A stretch of 64,000 nt of DNA, from contig QCHM01000004.1 in NCBI GenBank assembly GCA_003279615.1, positions 1 to 64,000 on the forward strand, given 5' to 3'. Numbering within the stretch: the first letter of the stretch is position 1; every line of letters starts with the position of its first letter. Positions 17,890-26,264 of the stretch are shown in pieces. A program made the translations under genes and the position numbers. The notes beneath the pieces are model-generated. The model did not search any database. It saw nothing but the letters and a program-made list of their open reading frames with translations, and had not been told where the DNA came from. The stretch is from Prochlorococcus sp. AG-402-B19 (GTDB lineage: Bacteria > Cyanobacteriota > Cyanobacteriia > PCC-6307 > Cyanobiaceae).

Positions 17890-19380
17890 TTAAGTTAGTT
17901 TAGACATGAACGCATTAGCATTACGTCTGTGGTTCATTTTTTTATTAGGGTCCATTCTTTCTAAATTTCTTAAAATCATAGACAATCGATATTGATCCTT
18001 GAACTTATTTTTATAGTCATCTATAAATGTCCAAAAAAGACTATCCCAAGTTGAGCTCCAATCCTGAGATTTATAGTTAGACATTTTTCGAATATAATTA
18101 GAGCCTGAAATATATGGTTTGGTTGTAAATAGTCCTCCATTAGAAAATTGACTCATTCCATAAACATTTGGAACCATAACCCAATCATATGAATCTATAA
18201 ATAACTCCATAAACCATTTGTATACTTGATTTGGATGGAATCTGCATAGAAGCATTAAATTTCCAACTATCATTAGTCTTTCTATGTGATGTACATATCC
18301 TGTCTCTAAAATATTATGTATTGAATCATCTAAAGGCCTGATTCCTGTTTGACCAGTGTAAAAACTTACTGGTATTGGTTTATCCTCAAAATCCCAGAAG
18401 TTTCCATTTCTGAGTTCTAAGCTATTTCGTTTATACATTAATAGGATAAATTCACGCCAGCCGATAATTTGTCTAACAAATCCTTCATAGGAATTAATCC
18501 CAATATTGTTGGATTGATAAAAATCCCATGATTTATCTATTATTTGTCTCGGAGTAAGTAATCCTGAATTAATTAATGGAGAAAGAACACTATGCCAAAG
18601 TGTCCTATGATTTGAATGTATTGCATCTTCATAATCTCCAAATAAATTAAATCTTTCAATTAAAAAATTATCTAACCATTCTTCTGCATCTTTATGAGAT
18701 AATGGATAATTAAAGTTTTCTGAGCTACCATAATAATCTTTATAATTTATAGAAACTTCTTTCTTAGCTTTATCTAGGAATCTGTTTGTTTTTATAGTTG
18801 GTATTTTAGGAACTTCAATTGAATTTGGGAGCTTCTTTCTATTCATTTTGTCAAAACTCCAGGCCCCCCCTGTTGGTGAACCATCTTTCTCGATAAGTAT
18901 ATTTAGTCTTTGTCTTTGAATTTTGTAAAATTTTTTCATTCCATGTATTTTTTTTTGATTAAGTATTTCTTCAGATATATCTGAGCAAGTTAAAAACATA
19001 TCATTTTTTCTTATTTCCAACTTTGTATTACTTTTTAAACAGAAATCCTTAATTCTTTTTTCTAGCGACCAATCAAATGCTTCATAAGTAATGAAATAAT
19101 TAAAACCTTTCCTTGATAGGTAATTGAGATTATCTTCTGTTCGCCTTTCTCTTTTATGCTTTATATAAATTACATTGAAACCCTGAGACTTGAGATCTTC
19201 TTCGTAAGATTCCATAGTGGCTTTGTGGAAAATTATTTTTTGACAATGAAATTTTTGTTGCCATTGAGAATCACAACCGAAAAAAAGGTTATCCTGAATT
19301 AAAGCAATATGGTTAACATCAGAAAATTGTTTTTTTATTTTGAATAATTGATTGGGAAAAACCAGGAAAATCTTTCTCAA
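17890..19380 (-). CDS. Cryptochrome/deoxyribodipyrimidine photolyase-related protein (FeS-BCP/CryB-like family)
   Basis: FLVFPNQLF start; WSFDKMNRKKLP; DSYDWVMVPNVYGMSQFSNGGLFTTKPYISGSNYIRKMSNY. Confidence 0.88.
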   Translation of the reverse strand: MRKIFLVFPNQLFKIKKQFSDVNHIALIQDNLFFGCDSQWQQKFHCQKIIFHKATMESYEEDLKSQGFNVIYIKHKRERRTEDNLNYLSRKGFNYFITYEAFDWSLEKRIKDFCLKSNTKLEIRKNDMFLTCSDISEEILNQKKIHGMKKFYKIQRQRLNILIEKDGSPTGGAWSFDKMNRKKLPNSIEVPKIPTIKTNRFLDKAKKEVSINYKDYYGSSENFNYPLSHKDAEEWLDNFLIERFNLFGDYEDAIHSNHRTLWHSVLSPLINSGLLTPRQIIDKSWDFYQSNNIGINSYEGFVRQIIGWREFILLMYKRNSLELRNGNFWDFEDKPIPVSFYTGQTGIRPLDDSIHNILETGYVHHIERLMIVGNLMLLCRFHPNQVYKWFMELFIDSYDWVMVPNVYGMSQFSNGGLFTTKPYISGSNYIRKMSNYKSQDWSSTWDSLFWTFIDDYKNKFKDQYRLSMILRNLERMDPNKKMNHRRNANAFMSKLT

Positions 19381-19481
19381 TTTAGTCGATTAATAAATTT
19401 GTTACTTCTCGAAAAATATTTAAGAAGTTATTTTTATAAAATAACTGGAATCTTTTTTAAGTGCGAAAAAAGCAAATATGG

Positions 19482-19613
19482 TTAGTTTTGATTTTTTCTT
19501 TTTCTACATCTTTCTGAACAGTAGATGACATTCTCCCAGTCTTTCGCCCATTTTTTTCTCCAATGAAAATCTCTCAAGCAAATCGGACAATTTTTTATCA
19601 ATTTCAATTTCAC
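19482..19613 (-). CDS. DUF2256-like small zinc-ribbon protein, 43 aa
   Basis: GTG start; [43 protein letters not shown]; CxxC...CxxxC pattern; adjacent to the photolyase-like gene. Not in the ORF track. Confidence 0.75.
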   Translation of the reverse strand: MKLKLIKNCPICLRDFHWRKKWAKDWENVIYCSERCRKRKNQN

Positions 19614-19807
19614 TTCTGGTTAGTTGATTTGAATTTTGTCTTCTTGTCAGGGAAGCCATGCTTTAATTTCCTTCCAGTGACCCTTTTTCTCCACATTTTA
19701 AAAGAAGATGTTTTTAAATTAGATCGCATTAAATGAATAACTTCCTTCTCTTTGAGGTTGAATTGAAAATCGATCGCATCAAAAGGTGTCCTATCCTCCC
19801 ATGCCAT
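19610..19807 (-). CDS. Small conserved protein, TIGR03643-like
   Basis: [51 protein letters not shown]; overlaps the start of the DUF2256-like gene. Confidence 0.75.
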   Translation of the reverse strand: MAWEDRTPFDAIDFQFNLKEKEVIHLMRSNLKTSSFKMWRKRVTGRKLKHGFPDKKTKFKSTNQK

Positions 19808-20334
19808 TTCGAGAATGCGATCAATTTCAGATGAATTTAGCCTTTTAAGTACGATTTAATTACAAAAAACTAAATAAATTTTAGAAGAGATTTGTCATTA
19901 GTATCGGTACGTATATCCCTAAGAATTTTCTTGGATTTATAAAACTCCATTGTCAATCAATTTGTTTTGGATGTATGAAATGAATTATTTGTTCTCACAC
20001 TAATGATTGATTTTTGTTATGACAGACTCTGTTGATAGGAATTGAAGTCGAAGTTCGTTTCTCTGTCAACATTGGAAGAGTGCTTGCGCTCTTCCAACAA
20101 TAAAAACTCTTTCAATAGTTAAGTAGAACTTATCTATTTTTTGCGTTTCGAAATATCAAGCTTATCTAGTATATTGTTTTGTATAAATAGTCACTAATCG
20201 CATTGTTTAGTTTTACTTATGTACAAGTATAAAATGATGTTTGATTATTAATCAATGCTTGTTTATTTTGGTTTTTGATAGTTAAAAAGTCTACTGACTT
20301 GTAGTCTGGAAAATATATATTCCCCCTGTTTTAT

Positions 20335-21399
20335 ATGCAGACCTATGGAAATCCAGATGTCACCTATGGGTGGTGGGCTGGTAATTCAAGGGTTACAAAC
20401 CGCGCTGGAAAGTTTATTGCGGCCCATGCAGGTCATACGGGCCTAATTTCATTTGCTGCAGGAGCTAGCACTCTTTGGGAGCTAGCCAGGTTTGATCCTT
20501 CTATAGCCATGGGGCATCAAAGCTCTATTTTTCTTGCTCATCTTGCATCTATTGGTATTGGATTTGATGATGCTGGAGTTTGGACTGGAGCCAATGTTGC
20601 TTCAGTAGCAATTGTCCATATTATTGCTTCTCTTGTTTATGCAGGAGGAGCTCTTTCTCACTCTCTTCTCTTTGATGGGGATTTGGCTGATGGGCCAGGA
20701 CCTACTACTCAAAAATTCAAGCTTGAATGGGACAACCCTGATAATTTGACATTTATTTTGGGTCACCATCTTATTTTCTTTGGGGTCGCTTGTATCGCTT
20801 TTGTTGAATGGGCAAGAATTCACGGAATTTATGACCCAGCATTAGGAGCTGTTAGACAAGTTGAGTACAACCTTAATTTGACAAATATTTGGAATCATCA
20901 GTTTGATTTCTTAGCTATTGATAATCTTGAAGACGTTTTGGGCGGCCATGCATTTTTAGCTTTTGTTGAGATAACAGGTGGTGCTTTCCATATCGCAACT
21001 AAGCAGGTAGGAGAATACACAGAATTTAAAGGAGCTAATATCCTTTCTGCCGAGGCTGTTTTATCTTTCTCATTGGCAGGTATTGGTTGGATGGCGATTG
21101 TTGCAGCATTCTGGTGCGCAACAAATACAACTGTTTATCCCGAAGCTTGGTTTGGAGAACCTTTAGCTTTGAAATTTGGTATTTCTCCCTATTGGATCGA
21201 TACTGTAGATGTAAGTGAGAGCACTGCATTAGCAGGTCACACCACGCGAGCTGCTTTAACAAATGTCCATTATTATTTTGGATTCTTCTTTTTACAAGGT
21301 CATTTATGGCACGCTATTCGTGCATTAGGCTTTGACTTTAGGAGAGTTACAAATGCTGTTGCTGGTTTGGATAGGGCACAAATTACTCTTAATGACTAA
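20335..21399 (+). CDS. pcb: Chlorophyll a/b-binding light-harvesting antenna protein Pcb (copy 1 of 5)
   Basis: MQTYGNPDVTYGWWAGNSRVTNRAGKFIAAHAGHTGLI..., six-TM CP43-like antenna; LWHAIRALGFDFRRV C-terminus. Confidence 0.95.
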   Translation: MQTYGNPDVTYGWWAGNSRVTNRAGKFIAAHAGHTGLISFAAGASTLWELARFDPSIAMGHQSSIFLAHLASIGIGFDDAGVWTGANVASVAIVHIIASLVYAGGALSHSLLFDGDLADGPGPTTQKFKLEWDNPDNLTFILGHHLIFFGVACIAFVEWARIHGIYDPALGAVRQVEYNLNLTNIWNHQFDFLAIDNLEDVLGGHAFLAFVEITGGAFHIATKQVGEYTEFKGANILSAEAVLSFSLAGIGWMAIVAAFWCATNTTVYPEAWFGEPLALKFGISPYWIDTVDVSESTALAGHTTRAALTNVHYYFGFFFLQGHLWHAIRALGFDFRRVTNAVAGLDRAQITLND

Positions 21400-21424
21400 C
21401 TAATTCAATTATATGGATACCCAA

Positions 21425-21460
21425 TGAAAGCTCCGTAATATTTTTGCGGGGCTTTTTTTA
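21425..21460 (+). terminator. Terminator downstream of pcb copy 1
   Basis: aaagctccgtaatatttttgcggggctttttt: AGCTCCG/CGGGGCT stem with T-run. Confidence 0.75.
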
Positions 21461-21656
21461 TTGCTAAGAAATTGTTTGATATTATTAAGTATTCTCAAAT
21501 CCCTTTTGATACTAATTTTTTAAGCAAAATCAATGAATAATTACAGTTCTTCTATTGATTAGTTTTGTGCATTAAATAAAGACCTTTTACGATTTCAAGC
21601 AAATTTATTGCACTAAATGTAAGGTAGGTCGAATTTCGACTTCAATTTCCTCAATT

Positions 21657-22745
21657 ATGCAGTCCTACGGAAACCCAGACGTCACCTACGGGTGGTGGGT
21701 TGGTAATTCTGTCGTAACAAATAAGTCAAGCCGATTTATTGGCTCGCATGTTGCTCATACAGGATTGATTTGTTTTGCAGCTGGTGCCAACACACTTTGG
21801 GAGCTCGCTAGATACAACCCAGATATTCCAATGGGACACCAAGGAATGGTGAGCATCCCACATCTTGCTTCTATTGGTATTGGATTTGATCCAACTGGAA
21901 CAGTATTCGACGGAACATCAATCGCTTTTATCGGCGTATTCCATTTGATTTGCTCAATGGTCTATGCGGGGGCAGGCCTATTGCACTCTCTGATTTTTAG
22001 CGAAGACACCCAAAATAGTTCAGGCTTATTTGCTGATGATCGTCCTGAGCATCGCCAAGCAGCTAGATACAAGCTTGAATGGGATAACCCAGATAATCAG
22101 ACATTTATTCTTGGTCACCATTTGATTTTCTTTGGTGTCGCATGTATATGGTTTGTTGAGTGGGCCAGAATTCATGGGATTTACGATCCTGCATTGGGAG
22201 CTGTTCGACAAGTTGAGTACAACCTGAACTTGACCAATATCTGGAATCATCAATTTGATTTCTTAGCTATTGATAGTCTTGAAGATGTTATGGGTGGACA
22301 TGCCTTCTTAGCATTTGTTGAGATCACCGGAGGAGCTTTCCATATTGCTACCAAGCAAGTTGGTGAATACACAGAGTTCAAAGGAAAGAATATTCTTTCT
22401 GCAGAAGCTGTACTTTCATGGTCTCTAGCAGGAATTGGTTGGATGGCAATTATTGCTGCTTTCTGGTGTGCAACCAATACAACTGTTTATCCAGAGGCTT
22501 GGTATGGAGAAACATTAGCTCTTAAATTTGGCATCTCTCCTTATTGGATTGATACTGCTGATATGACTGGAGTAGTTAGTGGCCATACTTCACGAGCTTG
22601 GCTTACAAATGTTCATTACTATCTTGGCTTCTTCTTTATTCAAGGTCACCTTTGGCATGCAATTCGTGCTCTAGGATTTGATTTCAAGAAGGTTACTGAT
22701 TCAATTAGCAATCTTGATAGCGCTAGGGTTACCCTTTCTGACTAA
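21657..22745 (+). CDS. pcb: Chlorophyll a/b-binding light-harvesting antenna protein Pcb (copy 2 of 5)
   Basis: MQSYGNPDVTYGWWVGNSVVTNKSSRFIGSHVAHTGLI...; extra loop residues SEDTQNSSGLFADDRPEHRQAARY. Confidence 0.95.
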   Translation: MQSYGNPDVTYGWWVGNSVVTNKSSRFIGSHVAHTGLICFAAGANTLWELARYNPDIPMGHQGMVSIPHLASIGIGFDPTGTVFDGTSIAFIGVFHLICSMVYAGAGLLHSLIFSEDTQNSSGLFADDRPEHRQAARYKLEWDNPDNQTFILGHHLIFFGVACIWFVEWARIHGIYDPALGAVRQVEYNLNLTNIWNHQFDFLAIDSLEDVMGGHAFLAFVEITGGAFHIATKQVGEYTEFKGKNILSAEAVLSWSLAGIGWMAIIAAFWCATNTTVYPEAWYGETLALKFGISPYWIDTADMTGVVSGHTSRAWLTNVHYYLGFFFIQGHLWHAIRALGFDFKKVTDSISNLDSARVTLSD

Positions 22746-22768
22746 ATCATTGGTTTTTAAGATTCCAA

Positions 22769-22807
22769 TAAAAAAGAGTCTCGTCATAAGACGAGACTCT
22801 TTTTTTT
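22769..22807. terminator. Bidirectional terminator between pcb copy 2 and a convergent small ORF
   Basis: aaaaaagagtctcgtcataagacgagactctttttttt. Confidence 0.9.
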
Positions 22808-22842
22808 GTGATAAAAAAAATTAAAATCTAATTTAATTTTTT

Positions 22843-23049
22843 TTAGTTTTTATAGTTTTCAGGCTTTGCCCATGGGTCGATTCTTTTGGAGTCATCAGAA
22901 TAATAAAAGAATTGAGATGCTCCAAAAACTGCTCCTAATCCACATAGAGCAGCTGCTACATTAAAACCACCTGATGGTTTGATTAAACCAATATCTGATG
23001 GGTGTGGAAGCTGAGTGGCAAAATCAAGAAGGTGAGAAAAATCAATCAT
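22843..23049 (-). CDS. Small hypothetical membrane protein (68 aa) inside the pcb cluster
   Basis: MIDFSHLLDFATQLPHPSDIGLIKPSGGFNVAAALCGLGAVFGASQFFYYSDDSKRIDPWAKPENYKN; ends facing a terminator. Confidence 0.65.
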   Translation of the reverse strand: MIDFSHLLDFATQLPHPSDIGLIKPSGGFNVAAALCGLGAVFGASQFFYYSDDSKRIDPWAKPENYKN

Positions 23050-23164
23050 TGAGTAAAAAAATTGTTTTTATTGATAACCCAGGTGGCCACTATGCCAAAC
23101 CCGTGTTTGAGGATATTACATTAATTTGAGAACTAAGAGAGATATACAAAATTTTCTTAGTCAT

Positions 23165-23359
23165 TTAAAACCCTTTGGGTTGAGATTTCTTTTTAGGGGG
23201 TTCTTCATTTTCAATTAGTTCTTTGGATCTGTAATTTTTTTGAATAAGATAGAAAGCTATTGCAATTAGACAAATACCAAGAAGGGCAAACCATATTATT
23301 CCTGCAAAATAAGGCAGTCCATGAAGGTCTTGCAATTCAAGTTGTAAAGCCGATTTCAT
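23165..23359 (-). CDS. Small hypothetical membrane protein (64 aa) inside the pcb cluster
   Basis: One TM helix (GIIWFALLGICLIAIAFYLI) followed by a basic tail. Confidence 0.6.
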   Translation of the reverse strand: MKSALQLELQDLHGLPYFAGIIWFALLGICLIAIAFYLIQKNYRSKELIENEEPPKKKSQPKGF

Positions 23360-23538
23360 TTTTTGATATTTAAATTTTTCTTTGGTATTTCCATGAAAAC
23401 CTAGTTTGGTTGCGGGTTAAGGCAATTTGAAGAAAAAAAACTTTACTACTTCTGTATAAGACCTTATTACTATTAGTAGTTTTTGAATTGAGCTGCCTGT
23501 AAGGTGTGCTCACCGTATTACGCCAAAAATCTTAAATC

Positions 23539-24585
23539 ATGCAGACCTACGGAAACCCGGATGTCACCTATGGTTGGTGGGCTGGAAATGCTGGGGTTAC
23601 TAACAAATCTGGTAAATTCATTGCTGCTCACATTGCTCATACTGGGCTAATAGCCTTTGCAGCAGGTGGAAGTACTCTTTGGGAACTGGCAAGATACAAT
23701 CCTGAGATCCCAATGGGCCATCAGAGTTCTATCTTTCTTGCTCATTTAGCTTCAATAGGTATCGGCTTTGATGAGGCTGGTGCTTGGACAGGTGCAGGTG
23801 TGGCCTCTATTGCCATTGTGCATTTGGTTCTTTCCATGGTGTATGGAGCCGGTGGATTATTGCACTCAGTGCTATTCGTTGGTGACATGCAAGATTCAGA
23901 GGTTCCTCAAGCTAGAAAGTTCAAGCTTGAGTGGGATAACCCAGATAATCAGACTTTTATACTTGGTCACCATTTACTTTTCTTCGGTGTTGCCTGTATA
24001 TGGTTTGTTGAGTGGGCCAGAATCCATGGGATTTATGATCCAGCAATAGGAGCTGTTCGACAAGTCGAGTACAACCTTAATCTGACTAATATCTGGAATC
24101 ATCAATTTGATTTCTTAGCTATTGATAGTCTTGAGGATGTATTAGGTGGTCATGCATTCTTAGCATTTGTTGAGATCACAGGAGGAGCTTTCCATATCGC
24201 TACTAAGCAAGTTGGCGAGTATACAAAGTTTAAAGGAGCTGGTCTTCTCTCTGCTGAATCAATTCTTTCCTTCTCTTTAGCTGGTATTGGTTGGATGGCT
24301 GTAGTGGCTGCCTTCTGGTGTGCTCAGAACACAACTGTTTATCCAGAAGCATGGTATGGAGAAGCATTAATATTGAAGTTTGGAATTGCTCCTTATTGGA
24401 TTGACAGTGTTGATCTCTCTGGAGGCCCAGCTTTCTTCGGTCATACTACTAGAGCTGCTCTTTCAAATGTTCATTATTACTTTGGTTTCTTCTTCCTACA
24501 AGGTCATTTATGGCATGCCTTAAGAGCTATGGGATTTGACTTTAAGAAAGTTCTTAAAGAGCCTCTTCCTGCTCAGCTTTATTGA
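23539..24585 (+). CDS. pcb: Chlorophyll a/b-binding light-harvesting antenna protein Pcb (copy 3 of 5)
   Basis: MQTYGNPDVTYGWWAGNAGVTNKSGKFIAAHIAHTGLI... HLWHALRAMGFDFKKV. Confidence 0.95.
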   Translation: MQTYGNPDVTYGWWAGNAGVTNKSGKFIAAHIAHTGLIAFAAGGSTLWELARYNPEIPMGHQSSIFLAHLASIGIGFDEAGAWTGAGVASIAIVHLVLSMVYGAGGLLHSVLFVGDMQDSEVPQARKFKLEWDNPDNQTFILGHHLLFFGVACIWFVEWARIHGIYDPAIGAVRQVEYNLNLTNIWNHQFDFLAIDSLEDVLGGHAFLAFVEITGGAFHIATKQVGEYTKFKGAGLLSAESILSFSLAGIGWMAVVAAFWCAQNTTVYPEAWYGEALILKFGIAPYWIDSVDLSGGPAFFGHTTRAALSNVHYYFGFFFLQGHLWHALRAMGFDFKKVLKEPLPAQLY

Positions 24586-24608
24586 TTAATCAAAAACATT
24601 ATGTTTTG

Positions 24609-24639
24609 TAGAGGAGATTTATCTCCTCTTTTTTTTTTC
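24609..24639 (+). terminator. Terminator downstream of pcb copy 3
   Basis: agaggagatttatctcctcttttttttt. Confidence 0.85.
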
Positions 24640-24971
24640 AAATTTCTATCTTTTGATTTTTGATCAGTTTTAAAAAAATCAATTGGTTTTACTTCGTTGA
24701 AATTTTTTTATCAAATTATTGTTAGATCCTCTGCATTTATCTTCTTTGATCGATTCTTCGAGAATTTGGAAAGCCTAAATCAAGATATAACTAGGCTTTG
24801 AAAGATTTCTGCTGTTTCCTCTAGACAATATATAAGCTTGCATATATTCGTTTTTATTTTTGAAATCGGCAAAAATAGTCAAACTAAATAACGACCTCTA
24901 ACTATTTTGCACATATCATTTCAGCAGCGTGTAATCTGCACGCATATTTCGCCTGTATCGCTTAAAAAATT

Positions 24972-26084
24972 ATGCAGAGCTATGGAAATCCAGATGTTAC
25001 CTATGATTGGTGGGCTGGTAATTCTGTGGTCACCAACCGCTCAGGCCGATTTATAGCCTCCCATATAGGGCATACAGGCTTGATCGCATTTGCGGCTGGT
25101 GGAAGCACACTTTGGGAGCTTGCCCGCTACAACCCCGAGATCCCAATGGGACATCAGAGCTCACTATTCTTGGCTCATTTAGCTTCTATTGGAATTGGTT
25201 TCGATGAGGCAGGAGCATGGACAGGTGTAGGAGTAGCTGCAATAGCTATTGTCCATTTGGTCTTGTCAATGGTCTATGGAGGAGGAGCTCTCTTGCATGC
25301 AGTCTATTTTGAGGCTGATGTAGAAGAAAGTGAGGTTCCTCGCGCTAGGAAATTCAAACTTGAATGGGAAAACCCCGATAATCAAACTTTTATTCTTGGT
25401 CACCATTTATTTTTCTTTGGTGTCGCATGTATATGGTTTGTTGAGTGGGCAAGGATACATGGAATATATGATCCTGCAATAGGTGCTGTTCGTCAGGTTA
25501 ATTACAATTTAGATTTGACAATGATTTGGAATCGACAGTTCGATTTCATTGAAATTGATAGTCTTGAAGATGTTATGGGTGGTCATGCCTTTCTTGCTTT
25601 TGCTGAATTGACTGGAGCAACTATTCATATGGTGGCCGGTTCAACTCAATGGGAAAATAAGAGACTTGGTGAATGGAGTAAATTCAAGGGTGCTGAATTG
25701 CTTTCTGCAGAAGCTGTTCTCTCATGGTCTCTAGCAGGTATTGGCTGGATGGCAATTGTTGCTGCTTTCTGGGCTGCAACTAATACAACCGTTTATCCAA
25801 CAGAATGGTTTGGTGAGCCATTGAAATTACAGTTCTCTGTAGCCCCATATTGGATAGATACTGGTGACCTCTCTGATTCCACTGCTTTCTTTGGTCACTC
25901 AACCAGAGCAGCTCTAGTAAATGTACATTATTACTTTGGTTTCTTCTTCCTTCAAGGTCATTTCTGGCATGCTCTTAGAGCTTTAGGATTTGACTTTAAG
26001 AAAGTTGCTGATGCTATCGGTAATAGTCAAGGTGCAACTGTTAGAGTTGAAGGTGCAGGTTTCAATGGAAGAGCACCAAGATAA
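24972..26084 (+). CDS. pcb: Chlorophyll a/b-binding light-harvesting antenna protein Pcb (copy 4 of 5, divergent)
   Basis: MQSYGNPDVTYDWWAGNSVV...; loop insertion HMVAGSTQWENKRLGEW; C-terminal extension GATVRVEGAGFNGRAPR. Confidence 0.95.
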   Translation: MQSYGNPDVTYDWWAGNSVVTNRSGRFIASHIGHTGLIAFAAGGSTLWELARYNPEIPMGHQSSLFLAHLASIGIGFDEAGAWTGVGVAAIAIVHLVLSMVYGGGALLHAVYFEADVEESEVPRARKFKLEWENPDNQTFILGHHLFFFGVACIWFVEWARIHGIYDPAIGAVRQVNYNLDLTMIWNRQFDFIEIDSLEDVMGGHAFLAFAELTGATIHMVAGSTQWENKRLGEWSKFKGAELLSAEAVLSWSLAGIGWMAIVAAFWAATNTTVYPTEWFGEPLKLQFSVAPYWIDTGDLSDSTAFFGHSTRAALVNVHYYFGFFFLQGHFWHALRALGFDFKKVADAIGNSQGATVRVEGAGFNGRAPR

Positions 26085-26105
26085 ATTAAACAAAACATTA
26101 ACTAA

Positions 26106-26135
26106 GTACCTCCCTTTTGGGGGGTATTTTTTTTG
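26106..26135 (+). terminator. Terminator downstream of pcb copy 4
   Basis: taccttcc-type stem: gTACCTCCCttttGGGGGGTAtttttttt. Confidence 0.8.
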
Positions 26136-26264
26136 TGATTTTTTCAGTAAAAAGTGTTTTTTTGGTAAAAAATGAGAAATACCTATAAAGACCTCTAACT
26201 ATTCTGGTAAAAACAATTCCAATAAGTGTAAGGTAGCCAAAATTTCGACTTTAATTCCTTAATT

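Noticed and set aside
21035-21262. Reverse ORFs inside pcb genes (also 20602-20823, 22026-22253, 22250-22477, 26344-26535, 26598-26831, 26844-27056)
   Set aside because: They recur antisense to conserved pcb sequence and reflect pcb codon usage, not independent genes
23768-24049. 93-aa forward ORF in an alternate frame of pcb copy 3
   Set aside because: Overlaps a strongly conserved CDS; no independent support
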